A stretch of DNA of 64,000 nucleotides from Avena insularis (taxonomy: Eukaryota > Streptophyta > Magnoliopsida > Poales > Poaceae): NCBI GenBank assembly GCA_023614405.1, contig CM042690.1, positions 663,780,802-663,844,801 on the forward strand, in the 5' to 3' direction. Positions 1 to 12,400 of this stretch are shown here, piece by piece. Both the position numbers and the translations under genes were made by a program. The stretch's first letter is position 1; each line of letters starts with the position of its first letter. The notes under the pieces are model-generated. The model searched no databases. It saw only the letters and a list, made by a program, of their open reading frames with translations, and was not told where the DNA came from.

Positions 1-2376
1 TACTTCAAGCATGATGGCTATCACAATGTAAAATTTATAAGTACAGAGGTTTGGTTGAGAGATAACAGATGGACACATAGATGATGATTTTTAACCCGAA
101 GTTCACTTCCAAAGAAGCTACGTCTCCATTGGACATGTGCGATGGCGCAATACTCTTCGAACGCGGAAAATGGCTCACCTAAGGATGTGGTGGCTCGATG
201 CTCACTCAACGTCACACAAGACCTCATCCAAGATGCAATGGCACGCAACACACCGACGCCACAACATGATCACCTTATTCTCCCGACTACGCACCATAGA
301 AGTCAGGAACTTGATCACTATGGGATACTTGAGGGCGGTCATCGAACCCGTACAATTTTGGGGCAAACTCCACAACACAATTGGAGGGCTCCCAAGAATC
401 ATCACAAAGTTCTTGATGAATCTCCAGAACTCAATTGGAGGCCCAAGGGTACCACACCACTATCACACAACCGTCTAGGATTCCAAGAATCCAAGAGAAA
501 CAAGCCCTCAAGCTTGAACTCGCCGAATCTCCAAGGAGAACTCAAACCTATGCACCAAATGTAAGAGGCATGTGCTTCACTCTCAAATTCCACCAAAGCT
601 AAAAACACTATTGGGGGAATAAGAGAGGAAGAACATAAGAGGAGAACACAAAACTCTTCAAGGTCTAGATCCCAAGGATTCCTTCATAAAGAAGGGATTT
701 GGTTTGGTAGGGTTGTAGATCTACATCTCTCAAAAATCCCTCAGAAAGATGCAAGAATCATAGGAGGGGGAATGGGAGAGGACAAGCTCTTCAAGATCAA
801 CAATGGAGGGGAGAGATAGAGAAAAACAGACGAAAAGAGCTTACACCACGAAGGGGAAGAGGAGCCCCTTTTAAAGGGCCCCCGAAATCTAACCGTTTGG
901 GCCATTTACATGCCTGGCCGGTACTACCGGTGGGTGGGAGGTACTACCGTAGGCACCCAGCCAACGGTCAATACACTGCGACGCGAAAGAGAGAAAATGA
1001 ACATGACCGGTACTATCGCTGGTGCATCGATACTACCACTGAGCGGGGCCGGAACTTCAGCCAAACTTCTGATCAACTACCGATAAATAACCATTTCATA
1101 AGATGCAATGTACTCGGCGAAAACTAGCCCTCTGCGGAAGTAGTACGGAACTTCCACCAGTACTACCGGCGGCAAAATGCTCGAGTGGTACTTCCGGTGG
1201 AGCAGCGGTACTTCCGGTGGAGCAGCGGTACTTCCGCTGGGGATGGTACTACCGCCTTTACTTCCGGTCAAGTTCCGGTATAATAAGCACGTCCAAACAG
1301 AAAGGTTACAGAAGGGAGACACATGCTGAGTGGAGGTAGCCCGATACTTCCCCCGGTACTACCATGGGCAAAATGCCCAAGCGGTACTACCGGTGGCGCG
1401 TCGGAACTACCGCCCATGGAAACTTCAGAACGAAAACTCTCATAACTTTCGCATCCGAACTTTAAACGAGATGAAACCAATTTTGTTGAAAAGATAACGA
1501 TGTGTTGGAAATATTGGATACCACCTGGGGAGAAAATATCATGTATATATATATGTGGGATATCTCCCAAGGTGTGGAGCCAGAGAACCCGCAAGATAAA
1601 AAACACAATAAGATATATCAGGGAAACATGTTTTTGATGAACTAGAGCTTTTTATGAAGATAACCACAAGCTCTATATCCTCACATGGACAAGATTCAAA
1701 TAAAAACCAGGAAAGATGATGCAGGAATGCAAAGATTTGAGCTGTCTTCGAAAGATGCGATCGATTCACCCACTCGAGAGCCCCTCTTGATAGTATGACT
1801 ATCTATCCTAAACCAGTCTCCCAACTAACAACACGATACCAGAAAAAGAGAAACCCTATCAAGATCATACATTTGCCTTAAGCATTCCACTTGAGATTGA
1901 TGTAGACCGTCTTGTCCTCCACAAGATGGAACACCTTTCTTGATTGCTCTTGCTTGATAAAGACTTGTGAATTGCTCTCCCATACACCATAGGGATATTT
2001 CTTCTTTGAACTTGTATTCATCGATCCATGATCACCGAGGATGACAATATTAAAGCATGAGATCTACTAGAGATGGCGCATCTTGAGCCTACCCTTCTTT
2101 ATTCCTTCTTGACTATTGATTCATCTTGATTCAACTCTTTGCACTTGTCTTGATCAACCTTCAAACTTCTTCTTTCTTCATGATTTCAATGGGCACAAAG
2201 CCCTTGGACATCTCTTCTTCTCCTTCTTCATTCTTCATCTTTCAACCTTAAGACCAACACATGGCCCACGCGATGTCACTGGACAAAACCTACAAGTAAA
2301 ACTCAATTTACACATTAGTCCATAGAGATTGTCATTAATTACCAAAACCACACATGGGGACATACATGCCCTTTCA
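1..2376 (-). mobile_element. Partial, decayed long LTR related to element F
   Basis: This stretch aligns by eye, in the same order, with most of the 2.16-kb LTR of the element at 19494-29952. Shared landmarks are the 'cttcaagcatgatggctatc' start, 'gaggaagaaca', 'gaactagagctt', 'actcgagagcccctcttga', 'gatggaacacctttcttgat' and the end 'accaaaaccacacatgggg...ctttca'. The left part lies outside the window. No polypurine tract follows the ctttca end, so this is either the outer edge of a 5' LTR of a minus-oriented element or a solo LTR. It is much more diverged from element F than F's two LTRs are from each other, so it is an older or different subfamily. Confidence 0.8.
915..1430. repeat. Cluster of GGTACTACCGG-type quasi-palindromes inside the LTR
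   Basis: A near-palindromic word, GGTACTACCGG or GGTACTTCCGG, recurs at least ten times. Around 1186-1245 it forms a local tandem with a 20-bp period (ggtacttccggtggagcagc). The related LTRs of element F have a different near-palindrome (CCAGAGTCTCYGG) at the same relative place. Confidence 0.7.
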
Positions 2377-2454
2377 AATGCCATGAATGATATGCGATAC
2401 CAATTCTAGAAATTGGGATGTGACAATTAAGAATATTCATGTATGGTGAGAGTA

Positions 2455-2837
2455 TAAGTAAGCAAACTCCTCTTCCTTGGCGAGTCGATGGTTATACTCA
2501 TCCTTAAACTTCTTTACGAATCATTCATCGGTAGCCGCACTCAGTTCGTTCTCTAAATGGGCTTGCATCTACAACGAGTAAGAGCCTTTGGAGTTTTTTG
2601 GGTCAGGTCTTCCAAAGTTCGTATGTACGATGCCCTTCCTTAAAGCACGTGTAAAGTCTCCTGAAACGTGTTCTAGTGCCCGACAAGTATTCTCACCTCT
2701 TATTTTCTACCAATGAATCCTTTCAACTTTGCATATTCGTTGTAGAACTGGTATCCTCCCTCTTAACTCCCGAAAGTCTTGCTAACAACGCGGCGATACT
2801 CATCATAGTCCCCCACGCCAGCACCGGCACCATCCAT
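2455..2837 (-). pseudogene. FAR1/FHY3-type DNA-binding domain relic
   Basis: Read on the minus strand from an ATG at 2837, the stretch begins MDGAGAGVGDYDEYRR. A stop follows, and then GGYQFYNEYAKLKGF, the signature of the FAR1 N-terminal DNA-binding domain. Further on come a TRCRCK segment and, in another frame, HLENELSAATDE, a stop where tryptophan is usual, and FVKKFKDEYNHRLA, matching the C..C...H.H zinc-binding end of the domain. Several stops and at least two frameshifts make it non-functional. FAR1 domains belong to plant transcription regulators derived from Mutator-like transposases, so the source may be a regulator gene or a MULE. No transposase or SWIM domain was seen nearby. Confidence 0.7.
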
Positions 2838-2884
2838 GTCTAAAAATTTCCATCATCGGAGTAAGATTGATGCTAATAGTTAAG

Positions 2885-3310
2885 TGATGCATGTAAAATG
2901 CATACATGACTTTATAGTTATTGACATATATTCTCATGTATTTGTATCTTATAGAATGTTATATCCATGTTTTACATTGATTTATGATGATTTATCAATG
3001 GTCCTCTTTATTTAGGTTATAACTGTGCATGACAAAAAACTGTATTGTGTATTTTTTATCTTTCAAGGATCTAAATAAATTCAAATTGACCGGGAATTAT
3101 TCGAGAATTATTTTTTCGTGAAGACAAGCAGCTGGAGCACCAGAACCTCTGGAGGGAAGCCACGAGGCCCAAACGAGGCCCAGTGGCATGACTGATGCAT
3201 ATAAAATGCATAGATGAATTTTGTAGTTTATTGTCACATATCTCATCATATTCCAACATATTATCATGTTATTTACTGTTATAAACATGTTATTTACTAT
3301 TATAAACATA
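2885..3310. repeat. Two direct copies of an LTR-like start, 308 bp apart
   Basis: TGATGCATGTAAAATGCATA at 2885 and TGATGCATATAAAATGCATA at 3193 begin two similar AT-rich stretches, both running on to 'ttattg(t)cacatat'. TGATGCAT-type starts followed by 'ccccaagcttgaggagg' (3312) resemble Gypsy LTR ends. I see no coding sequence. Confidence 0.45.
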
Positions 3311-6300
3311 CCCCAAGCTTGAGGAGGTTGCTTAATTTTGTGAGTTTTTCTTGCCCTTTAGATTTTTAAAGCAATTTACTTTTGTCTTGTTCCGTGTTTT
3401 TTCATTTTATTTGGATTTGGCTCAGGTTTTCCTCCTTTCCATTGCTTCTTTACTTTCAAGCATTTGTTTTTAGTATTTTTTTTGGGAGAGCGGGGCTCTG
3501 CCACGATATCTCTATGTGTCCTCCTCGTGGTCCATCTAACGATCTAAAAAATCGGGGTGACGTAGATAGCAGAATCGGCCATAATTTGTATGCGCTATTA
3601 TTTGCTCTGATATGTTTGTGGTGTCTTATGTTAGTGTGTATGGTAAACTGTCGTTGTCTGCATGCCATATTTTAGCGCGTCATGAAAACTAAAATTGCTA
3701 AAATGGTGCACGAAACTAAAAAGGAAGCATTACTTCAATTCATCCGTTGGAGATGCTCTTAGAAGATATAGGATGCATAATATTATCTACTTGTATCAAA
3801 CAGGTACAAACAATATTAGAGTGATCTAATACTCTATCTGGTCTAACTAGATGAATACGAATCCAAAAAAGTCGAGATGGACTGGAGGGGGTATAAGAAA
3901 ACAATATTAGAGCGAGTAGGTGGGCTCGCTGCCGCTCCTCAACAAAAAAAAAAGGCACGCTGCGTAGGCGAAAGACATGCGCGTGGAAATGGTCGGCTTT
4001 GCCTTGTGCCTAGGATACCGTGCCTTTGACTCCCGTTTCCAACATTCAAAAAGAGGAAAATAAGGACAAACCGATTTGGACTCCATCTACGGCTGATAGA
4101 TCAGCGTGCCAGGTGGTGCATGCGATCGACGCGTGTGCCAGACAAAAACATTTCCGGAAGGGGGGACGTGTGGTCTAGTAGTCTAACACGTGACGATCAC
4201 GCGCTGCAGTGCCACGCATGCTACAGTAGTCAACTTAACTGAGTTCACTGTGCGAGTGTCGCCGTGTCGGCTTCCTCTTCGGTCAGCTTAAACTGAGTTG
4301 CGGTCTTGCGACTGGTTGCGGTCAACTCAATTTGCACGAAAAAATCCTGAATTTTTTCTGTCATCTGGTGTTTTGATTGAGTGGCAGTCAAACGGAAGGC
4401 TGAAGCACCTGAGCTGGGATAGGATCGATCATAGGAAGGCGCTCTGCCGGTGAGTCCCCCCTGAACCCCCCCGCGTCTCGCGGCTGGACGCAGGCAAAGT
4501 GGCAAGCTGCCGAGGCCAGCTGTTCATGCGTGCCCCCGCTGGTAGGGACAAAATAGCTCGTCCCCTAAACGCCAAATCACACGTCCGCATCCACAGGCGT
4601 CTCCATGACCTGTGATACTATATGCCTTTCCATAGAGCATCACTATTTTGTTTTGAGGTAAAGAGAAATATATTATTGTATCTTTGAAAATATGATCTCT
4701 TAACGCTTAAGTTACGACTCTTGTATCAAGCCAGATGATTTCTTTTGTACTACTGATTTTACTAAACACGTCAAAGTGACCATAAATTGAAAGAGACGTC
4801 ATTAGTGAACACCTCGTCGCACGGTGAATTTTTGTTGCCTTCTCTAAATGACGTGATATGTGAAAAAAAGCTTCTCTTCCATACAATGTCGACCTAAAGT
4901 TTGTCATAGTAGTCGGTAAGTTCGACATGTAGGAGTAGTAGGTTACAACATTACATGGGTTAAAATACACAAAAAGATCCCGTCTCATGTCCAATGCAGC
5001 CCCCTCTTCAACCGCTTCTACTCCTTGTTGTCGCTTGGGGTATATCTGCGCCGAGTTAAGCCTGCATGGTTGACAGTGACGGTCGGGTATCACTCGATGG
5101 TGGTCCAATCGTCGACGGGTAGTGGCTAGTAAGGCTTTCACCTGACCCAAAATCCACTAAGCGGATTTGGAATGACCGTGTATGTTGCCAACATCATCTT
5201 CTTGTGCTACAACCGGTGAGGACAGACGTATACCTCCCATGGATGCCCGATTTATGGCTCATTCTTTGCATATGATCCGTCAAGTCAGTATATCCCACAG
5301 GAAAGTTCTCGTGACCATGAGCGGTAGCTGTAGAGGACACCAACGCCAGCTTCAAGCAATATCAAGGGTGTCATGATCAACATGGATAACCAATCACTGC
5401 TTTTCCGCACCCACAATCACATGTTTTTCGCCTCGTTGTTGAAGGCATTGTCTTCGTGCTGAAAATGTAGCTTTATTGATTGGACTCCGCTCGAGAATGA
5501 GAATGCCCCGCCTTCACCAACTGTTTCCCAGGACGTTGTTGCGTGTGTGATCCTTCTTGAAGGTGTTGTTCCGTAAGAATTACGACTTAGTCCCGTGTGT
5601 TTTGTTTTTCTACCTTTGCTTCCACTTTATGTAACTTGCTTGTATTTCGATGTTTTGGTCTCGTTGTCTGACATCTTCGTGAACTAAATCAATTTGTGCA
5701 TCCAATGATGCAGAGATCCGAAGGTTTAAACCTTTTTCGTGATATTGTGATGATCACCGAAAAGGAGAGGCCAAACCTATCTCACTTGGTTAGGGAAGTG
5801 GATCTACAGCATAAGTGCATAACCATCCACTTTAAGTCAGGATGCATATTTGGATTCTTATTATTTAAAAAAAAAAGGCGTATGGGCTTCCCCTACCACA
5901 CTCCTTTAAAAAACAGAAGAAAAGGAGAGAGCAAATTTTTGCGTGTATCTGATCAACAAGTCAAGCACAAGCTTCAACATGGAGACAACGTAAGCTTATA
6001 CCGTATTCTTTCTTTTGGAGACAAATTAATACACACCATATTAGTGACCGATAATATGAACATCTTTATCTATGAGATAGTATAGTACACTGTACACACA
6101 CAAACCATCGAAGATCCAAACGCAACATGCGAAGTCACGGAGCAAGCAGCACAACTCCCGAATAAAAAAACTCCCGGATCCAAACCCAGTGGAATACTAG
6201 TACTCTGGCGCTCCCGTCCGTTTTCAGAAAGAATCTGCCAAAACCAAGCGAAACTGACGATACCCACAACTGGTAGGAGTACCTGCGATTGCAATTGCGT
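3311..6300. other. Intergenic region, no supported gene
   Basis: About 3 kb of mixed AT-rich and moderately GC-rich sequence. The open frames here are short (up to 147 codons on the minus strand at 4707-5150), show no domain I recognise and have no convincing splice context. It contains poly-A/T runs and probable decayed repeats, but I could not place a boundary. Confidence 0.5.
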
Positions 6301-6451
6301 CCGCTTGCACATTTGCACCTCCCTCCCTCCCTCCCCGTCGCCTTCCGTTCCCTCCCCCACCCCGCGTGACCTCAATCATAGCAGGCAGCGCGGCCGTGTC
6401 CGTTTCCTCCTCCCCGCCCACCCGCCGTTCCTCCTCCCCCCGCTTCCGCCG

Positions 6452-6475
6452 ATGCGGACCTCCCCCAAACCCTAG
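6452..6475 (+). promoter_or_regulatory. Seven-codon upstream ORF with telo-box, 5' leader of the STK11IP-like gene
   Basis: An ATG at 6452 opens a frame MRTSPKP followed by TAG, ending 10 nt before the main ATG and out of frame with it. The last bases, AAACCCTAG (6467-6475), are also a telo-box, an element common in leaders and proximal promoters of plant housekeeping genes. A CT-rich tract (CCCT repeats, about 6317-6342) lies further upstream. Whether the uORF is in the transcript depends on the unmapped start site. Confidence 0.5.
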
Positions 6476-6485
6476 CCCGATCCCA

Positions 6486-9400
6486 ATGGCGACGCCCCGC
6501 GCCGGGGTCGCCCCGCCGGTCACCGGCGACCGCTACCTCGACCTGCTCGTCCGCTTCGTGGCCACCCACGCGGGCGAGCTGCTCGACGGCTCCGTCACCC
6601 TGCGCCTCCACCCGGTCGGCCTCCACTACGTCGCCTCCCGCCTCGACGCGCTGCGCGAGCTCGAGGCCGTCGGCGCCGGGGCGCCCGTCGACTACCTCCG
6701 CGCCTACGTCGCCGACCTCGGGGACCACCGCGCGCTCGAGCAGCTCCGCCGGATCCTCCGCCTCCTCACCTCGCTCAAGGTCCTCGCCGCGGGGCCCGGG
6801 CGCGACCCGGCGCCGCTCTCCCTCCTGCCGTTTGCGCGCCTCCGCGTGCTCGAGCTGCGGGGCTGCGACCTCTCCACCTCCGCCGCCAGGGGCCTGCTCG
6901 ACCTCCGGCACACCCTCGAGAGGCTCGTCTGCCACAATTCCACGGTGCGGTTATGTCATGCCCCCCCACTCGAGTAATTCTCACGGCACTGCTACATAAT
7001 TTGCTGTTGTTTGTGACAATTTTCGCTTGGTGACACCTAATTAGTATGATCACCTACTAAACTAAGAGCTTATGAACTACGCTGAGCTGCGTTATGCGTA
7101 CGCTTTCTGTTTGGTTCGTCTACAGCTAGCAAAGCCGAATTAAGTTTCAGCCCACCTGCTGCAGTACTACGGTCCATATATTTAATACTACTATGTTCCT
7201 AGGATCTGGTCCAGTCCAGAACATGTATTAAAGTACCATCTTATATTTACTTGGCAGATTCCTGACAATTTTCGGTGATCTGATGTCCTCCTAGTGCTAA
7301 GATGCCTTTGTAGTGTGAAACTTCTATGCTTACTGATAGACTGATAGTTCCAGTCTTTCTGGTGGAATGCTGTTGGTCTATTTAGTTTGTCATCGAGTAT
7401 TATTACTCTTGCAGTTTTTGTGAGAATTTACCAATTTAGTCTGTTTCATTTGTTTTCCGAAGTAGAGCAACTGTGTTATCTCGCAATGCTTCTGTACCGC
7501 AATTTTGCTGTATCACATGGCCGAGAACACCATAATGCTATTTTACTAGGTATCTCTTTCACACATGCGGAAGCCATGAGATTAGAAAAGATGCGCAGCC
7601 ATCTGGTTTCTTGATGGATTTGTCATGCCTGTACTTGTATGCAGCTGAATATTTATTTGTGCATCTTATGTACCATTTCGTTTTTCAAAGGGAAACTCTT
7701 TATGGAATTTATCACTCCCGCTGAGTTAGAACGTTAGGTGTTTGGGGATTGACAAATGAAGTGACATCTGGAACTAACACAGGTGTATTGTTGCATCTGT
7801 TATTCTGTTTTAAAATATAGTTCTCTGTTGGCTGATGTACTTCAGAATTATAAGTTCACCAGATCTGTGCTATACCCATGTGCTTTCCCTGGCAATCATG
7901 ACATGTCATCACATCTGTTATTATGTTTAAGTATAGTTCTATGTTGGCCGATGGACTACAGAATTGTAATTGAGGTCATAGCTGGAGAACTTCAGTATTG
8001 GTTGTATGATTTGGTGGCTGCAGGTTGATCGGATGTGCCACATCTTCTCTTTATTGATATCATGGCATGCATCAGCTAGCAGCAAAAAGTGATGTTGATG
8101 GAGACATTGCATATATCTTTGCATTAATCGAGTGACTATTGTAATTTATGCTTCCTTCTTAAGCACTTTTACAGAATGTTACAATGTTACAAGATCCATA
8201 ACAGTTACTTTTTTGCACTATTGCAGGATGCTCTTAGGCATGTATTCGTAAGTAGAGTGATGGATGTCAAGGACTCACCTGTATGGATTCGGCTTTCATA
8301 TGTCTCATGTGCTTCTAATGGTCTGGTACTCATGGACGAGTCATTGCAATTGTTAACTGCGGTTGAAACTCTTGATCTTAGTCGGAACCAGTTTGCAAAG
8401 GTGGATAATCTGCGGAAATGTACAAAGTTGCGAAATCTGGACCTTGGATTTAATCATTTGCGTTCTGTTTCATCCTTGAGTGAGGTAAATTTCCTTTCTA
8501 ATCCAGTTTAAAGTTAAAATAATATAAGTTCACAACATGGACATGCTTCTTGTCATTACTTTTGGTGTCTGATTACATGCTACTTTTTTGTAGGTTTGTA
8601 GTCGCGTTGGCAAACTTGTATTGAGAAACAATGCTTTAACTACAATCCATGGGATTGAAAATCTCAAGTCACTTGTAGGCCTTGATCTGTCTTACAACAT
8701 CATATCAAATTTCTCAGAGCTGGAAATTCTTGGCAGCTTGTCTTTGCTACAGAACCTATGGCTGGAAGGCAACCCAATTTGCTGTGCTCGGTGGTATCGA
8801 GCACGTGTTTTTAGTCTGTTCCATAATTCAGAAAATGTAAGTGCTTTAGTTCGAGCATGTTAAATTTCTTTAGCCTTTTCCACGGTATTGGAGTGACATT
8901 AATGCCCTGTTATATTTTTTCTGACTCAGTTGAAGTTAGATGATAAAGGTATGAACACACAAGAATACTGGGAAAAGCAAGTATTGTTTGCAAGCAGACA
9001 AAAACTACCTGCTGGTTACGGATTTTATTTTCCTGCAAAAGATGATCATGAGGACGAAGAGACTTCAAATTCTATGATGGTATGTATCTCTTCTACTGAG
9101 TGCCAAAGGTTGATCTATTATATATCACTATCAGCATCTCAGACCAAATATCAAGCTTGCTTGGTCAAGGCTTTTTGATTTTTTTTATTCTCTGGAGGAT
9201 AGACAAGTGAATACATGTTGTTTAGTGAATTGATATTATGCTCCATTCCCCTTGAATATACATTATATTCATGTGTATTGGAGAAGCATTATTTCCAGAT
9301 GTTACCAGGATTCTTTTTTCGCTTGGTTCAGCCTAGATGGTGCTGTATTGATATGTTAGTTTCTATAAATGCACTATAAAATCATGTACGGATCTTAGAA

Positions 9401-12400
9401 AAGTGGAAATGATTTAACACAAGTTTTGCATCCGGCATCTGTATCCTCAACGCAACTAAATGTGACATCGTATGATAACTTTAATGATATTCTGCTTGCA
9501 CCTGTATTTACTGTAGAAAAAGATTTCCCGACTTGCTTGTATTGTAGAGGAAGAGAGAAGTCTTTCCGATGAAGGTGTGGACCAGCAGTCTAGCCCCCGC
9601 GATAGTGCTAGTTCTAAGAAGGATGAAGCTGCCGCTGCTGACAATGACATAAAAATTACTTCTTTGATAAGCACCGCAGAATTGATGAAGAAAGAAAGAT
9701 CGACCGATTGGCTGCGTGAATTTAAGGAGTGGATGGATGAACATATGGAGAACACAGAAGGTGACAGCCTTTATGCTGATTCTAGCAAGAGAAATGGAAG
9801 GCAGAATAAACAAATCAAAAGAGAAAAAATGCACAAGGAGAGCTCAAAGAGTGTGACAGACCCAGCAAAGACATCAGAAGGGGGTAGCAGCTCAAACCTT
9901 TTGGAATCTGAATTGTCTTTCACGGAGGATGCATGTAATGGTGCTAATGGTATCACTACTGAATCCTTGAATGAGATGAATGCTGACCAAATTCATTCAA
10001 AGGTGCACTTGAATTCTGTCCTACAGCTTCCTCCACTAGAATTCGTGGGCACTCCACATCCAGATTCTTTTTTAGAGGTGGAAGGTAGTGCTAAAAATCT
10101 GCATACAAATGGAACACACTCTAGTGCAATAAGCGAGTTGATAGAACCCAGTTCATCCTTTGCATATCCTAGTCCACAGTCACCCCCTCAATTTAAGGAA
10201 GACATTCTACGTCGTAGACTTTTTCTGGAGGAAGAATTTTTGCAGAGTTCAGGAGATTTCCAGTGTGTTGATTCTCTTGGTAGTGGTAGCAGCTGCAGTG
10301 ACGACTCTTCAGGTGATTTATGTTCATGCAGTTCGGAGGATGATTGCGTAGCAGTCCAGACAAAAATGGAGCTTGCCCTCAATGGTCAAAAGGCTTCATT
10401 TCCTTATGCAGATAGTGATAATGATGAAATGGATGGGATGGAATTTTTTTCACGGGAGGATATTTTGTCCGACTGTACGGCAGAAGATGACCTGACTTTT
10501 ACAGATGCCACGGAGTTTGGTATTAAGGAGCCAGATGACAGGAGCCAGAGGAATGGACAGCTAGGTCAAGATTCAGGCCATTTGGTTAGACAAAATGGTA
10601 AGCAGAAGTTAATGAAGAGGATACTTCCTACTTTTAAGAATCGTAATGGCACTAAACTAGGATTTCTGAAGGCTGATAGAGGTGAGGTGAATGAGGGGGT
10701 TTCAGTTGGTGAAAATGGTCATTTGAGCAACGACCTGAGCAAAAGTACTAGTTGCAAGGATCAAATCTCAGAAAAACATAATTCGAATATCTTGCACAAG
10801 TATAACTTGTCTATTGGTGCCGATACAGTTTCATGTAATACTGATAGGAACAAGTACAAGCTTATAGAGGATTTTTTTAATATGGAAGTTGCTAACAATG
10901 AAGAGTCTGAAATATGTGAACAAGGAGCTTGTTGTGGATACATGTTTCAAGATGGAAGCGATTTAGTTCAAAGGTTAGAGTTGTTTTACCTTTTTTTTTA
11001 CATTGATTAAGTATCTGCATTACATAAACTAGCTATTACATTTGTGAGACTGATGATGATCAGCTGTTGGTTCATTTATCAAACGACTCATGGAGTGCCA
11101 AAGTATATTTTCTACTCCCTCTCTGTCCCACAATATATGATGTTTTGGCAACCTAAACAGCTTGCCAAAACATCATATATTGTGGGACGGAGGGAGTAGT
11201 ACCTATATAAAGCTTGTCAGTACAATTATGGATTTATTCTTTCCTGTAATTTTGTGAATTGAGGAATGATTGCAGAATATCAGATGAAAGTGGTTTTACT
11301 TATTTGCCCTGTTATTCAGGGGAGAGCTGACCGTTACTAATTTGGAGTAGTGAAGGCAATCATATTCAAAATTACTATATGTAGTACTCCCTCCATTCCT
11401 AGCTATAAGACGTTTTGGGAGTTCAAATTGAACTCCCAAAGCGTCTTATATTAGGAACAGAGTACCTTTTGTGCTCACATGCTCACTTAGGGGAAACTTA
11501 CGCTCATAATTTATCTAAATGATGATGAATGAACTAAAACAAAGTATCAGAACACTGCTCATGCAAACACCCTGACATGGCTGTACACCATGTATGTGGG
11601 CATTTATTTATTTATTTTTATTACTTTAATCATGTAACAATGTGACATAACAGACACCTACATGGGATTGTTTTTAAGGAGTGTGCAATTTGATACATAA
11701 AACTGTCTCAATGAAGAAGCTATTTATACCCCCAGAGGCAAGTGATGGAAGATCATTGGAACCTTGGACAGAAGGGAGGAAGTCTACAAACCAACATTTT
11801 TTTGTTTGCAAAAAAGAAGTTTCTATTGTTCATGGATAAGTCCTTTTAGTTTGACATAACTTAGAAGCAAATAGATCCAATATAGGGGGACTTGAATCCT
11901 GGCTCCACCACTGTCTTTGCCATGTGTATGCATCACCAACATTGATTGCATATTTACATAGAAGAGGAAATGCATAAGTGTCCAGCTACATGTCCCGTGA
12001 AAGTTCAAAGTACTTCAATGCACAATGTGCAGTTAGATCTTAGCAATTGCACTTTGCTGAATAGGAAATATCCAGCTATATGTCTCATGATTCAAAGTTC
12101 AAAGTACTTCAATGCACAATGTGCAGTTAGCACTTAGCAATTGAACTTTGCTGAATAGGAAATTTGATTGGATTTATTTCATTCTCAGTATTTTCTTGTA
12201 GCATTTAATCCTCAAACATGTTCAGTACATGCTGGCTTAAGTTCTGTTAAACTTAAATGAGCAGAAGTTCTGAAAGCCTATCTGCGTGCATGATCTTTTT
12301 TAGGGTACCGTACCTGACTAGTGTATTGTTATTTTGTGTAGAGAAGTAGCCTTGTTGCGAAGTTCCCAAAATAAATTGTATGTTCTGCTGGTTGATATGG

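Noticed and set aside
4707..5150. 147-codon minus-strand frame
   Set aside because: No recognisable domain, no splice or promoter context, and composition like the surrounding intergenic sequence; could be chance.
6372..6935. 187-codon minus-strand frame opposite exon 1
   Set aside because: Shadow of the GC-rich first exon of the STK11IP-like gene; no domain.
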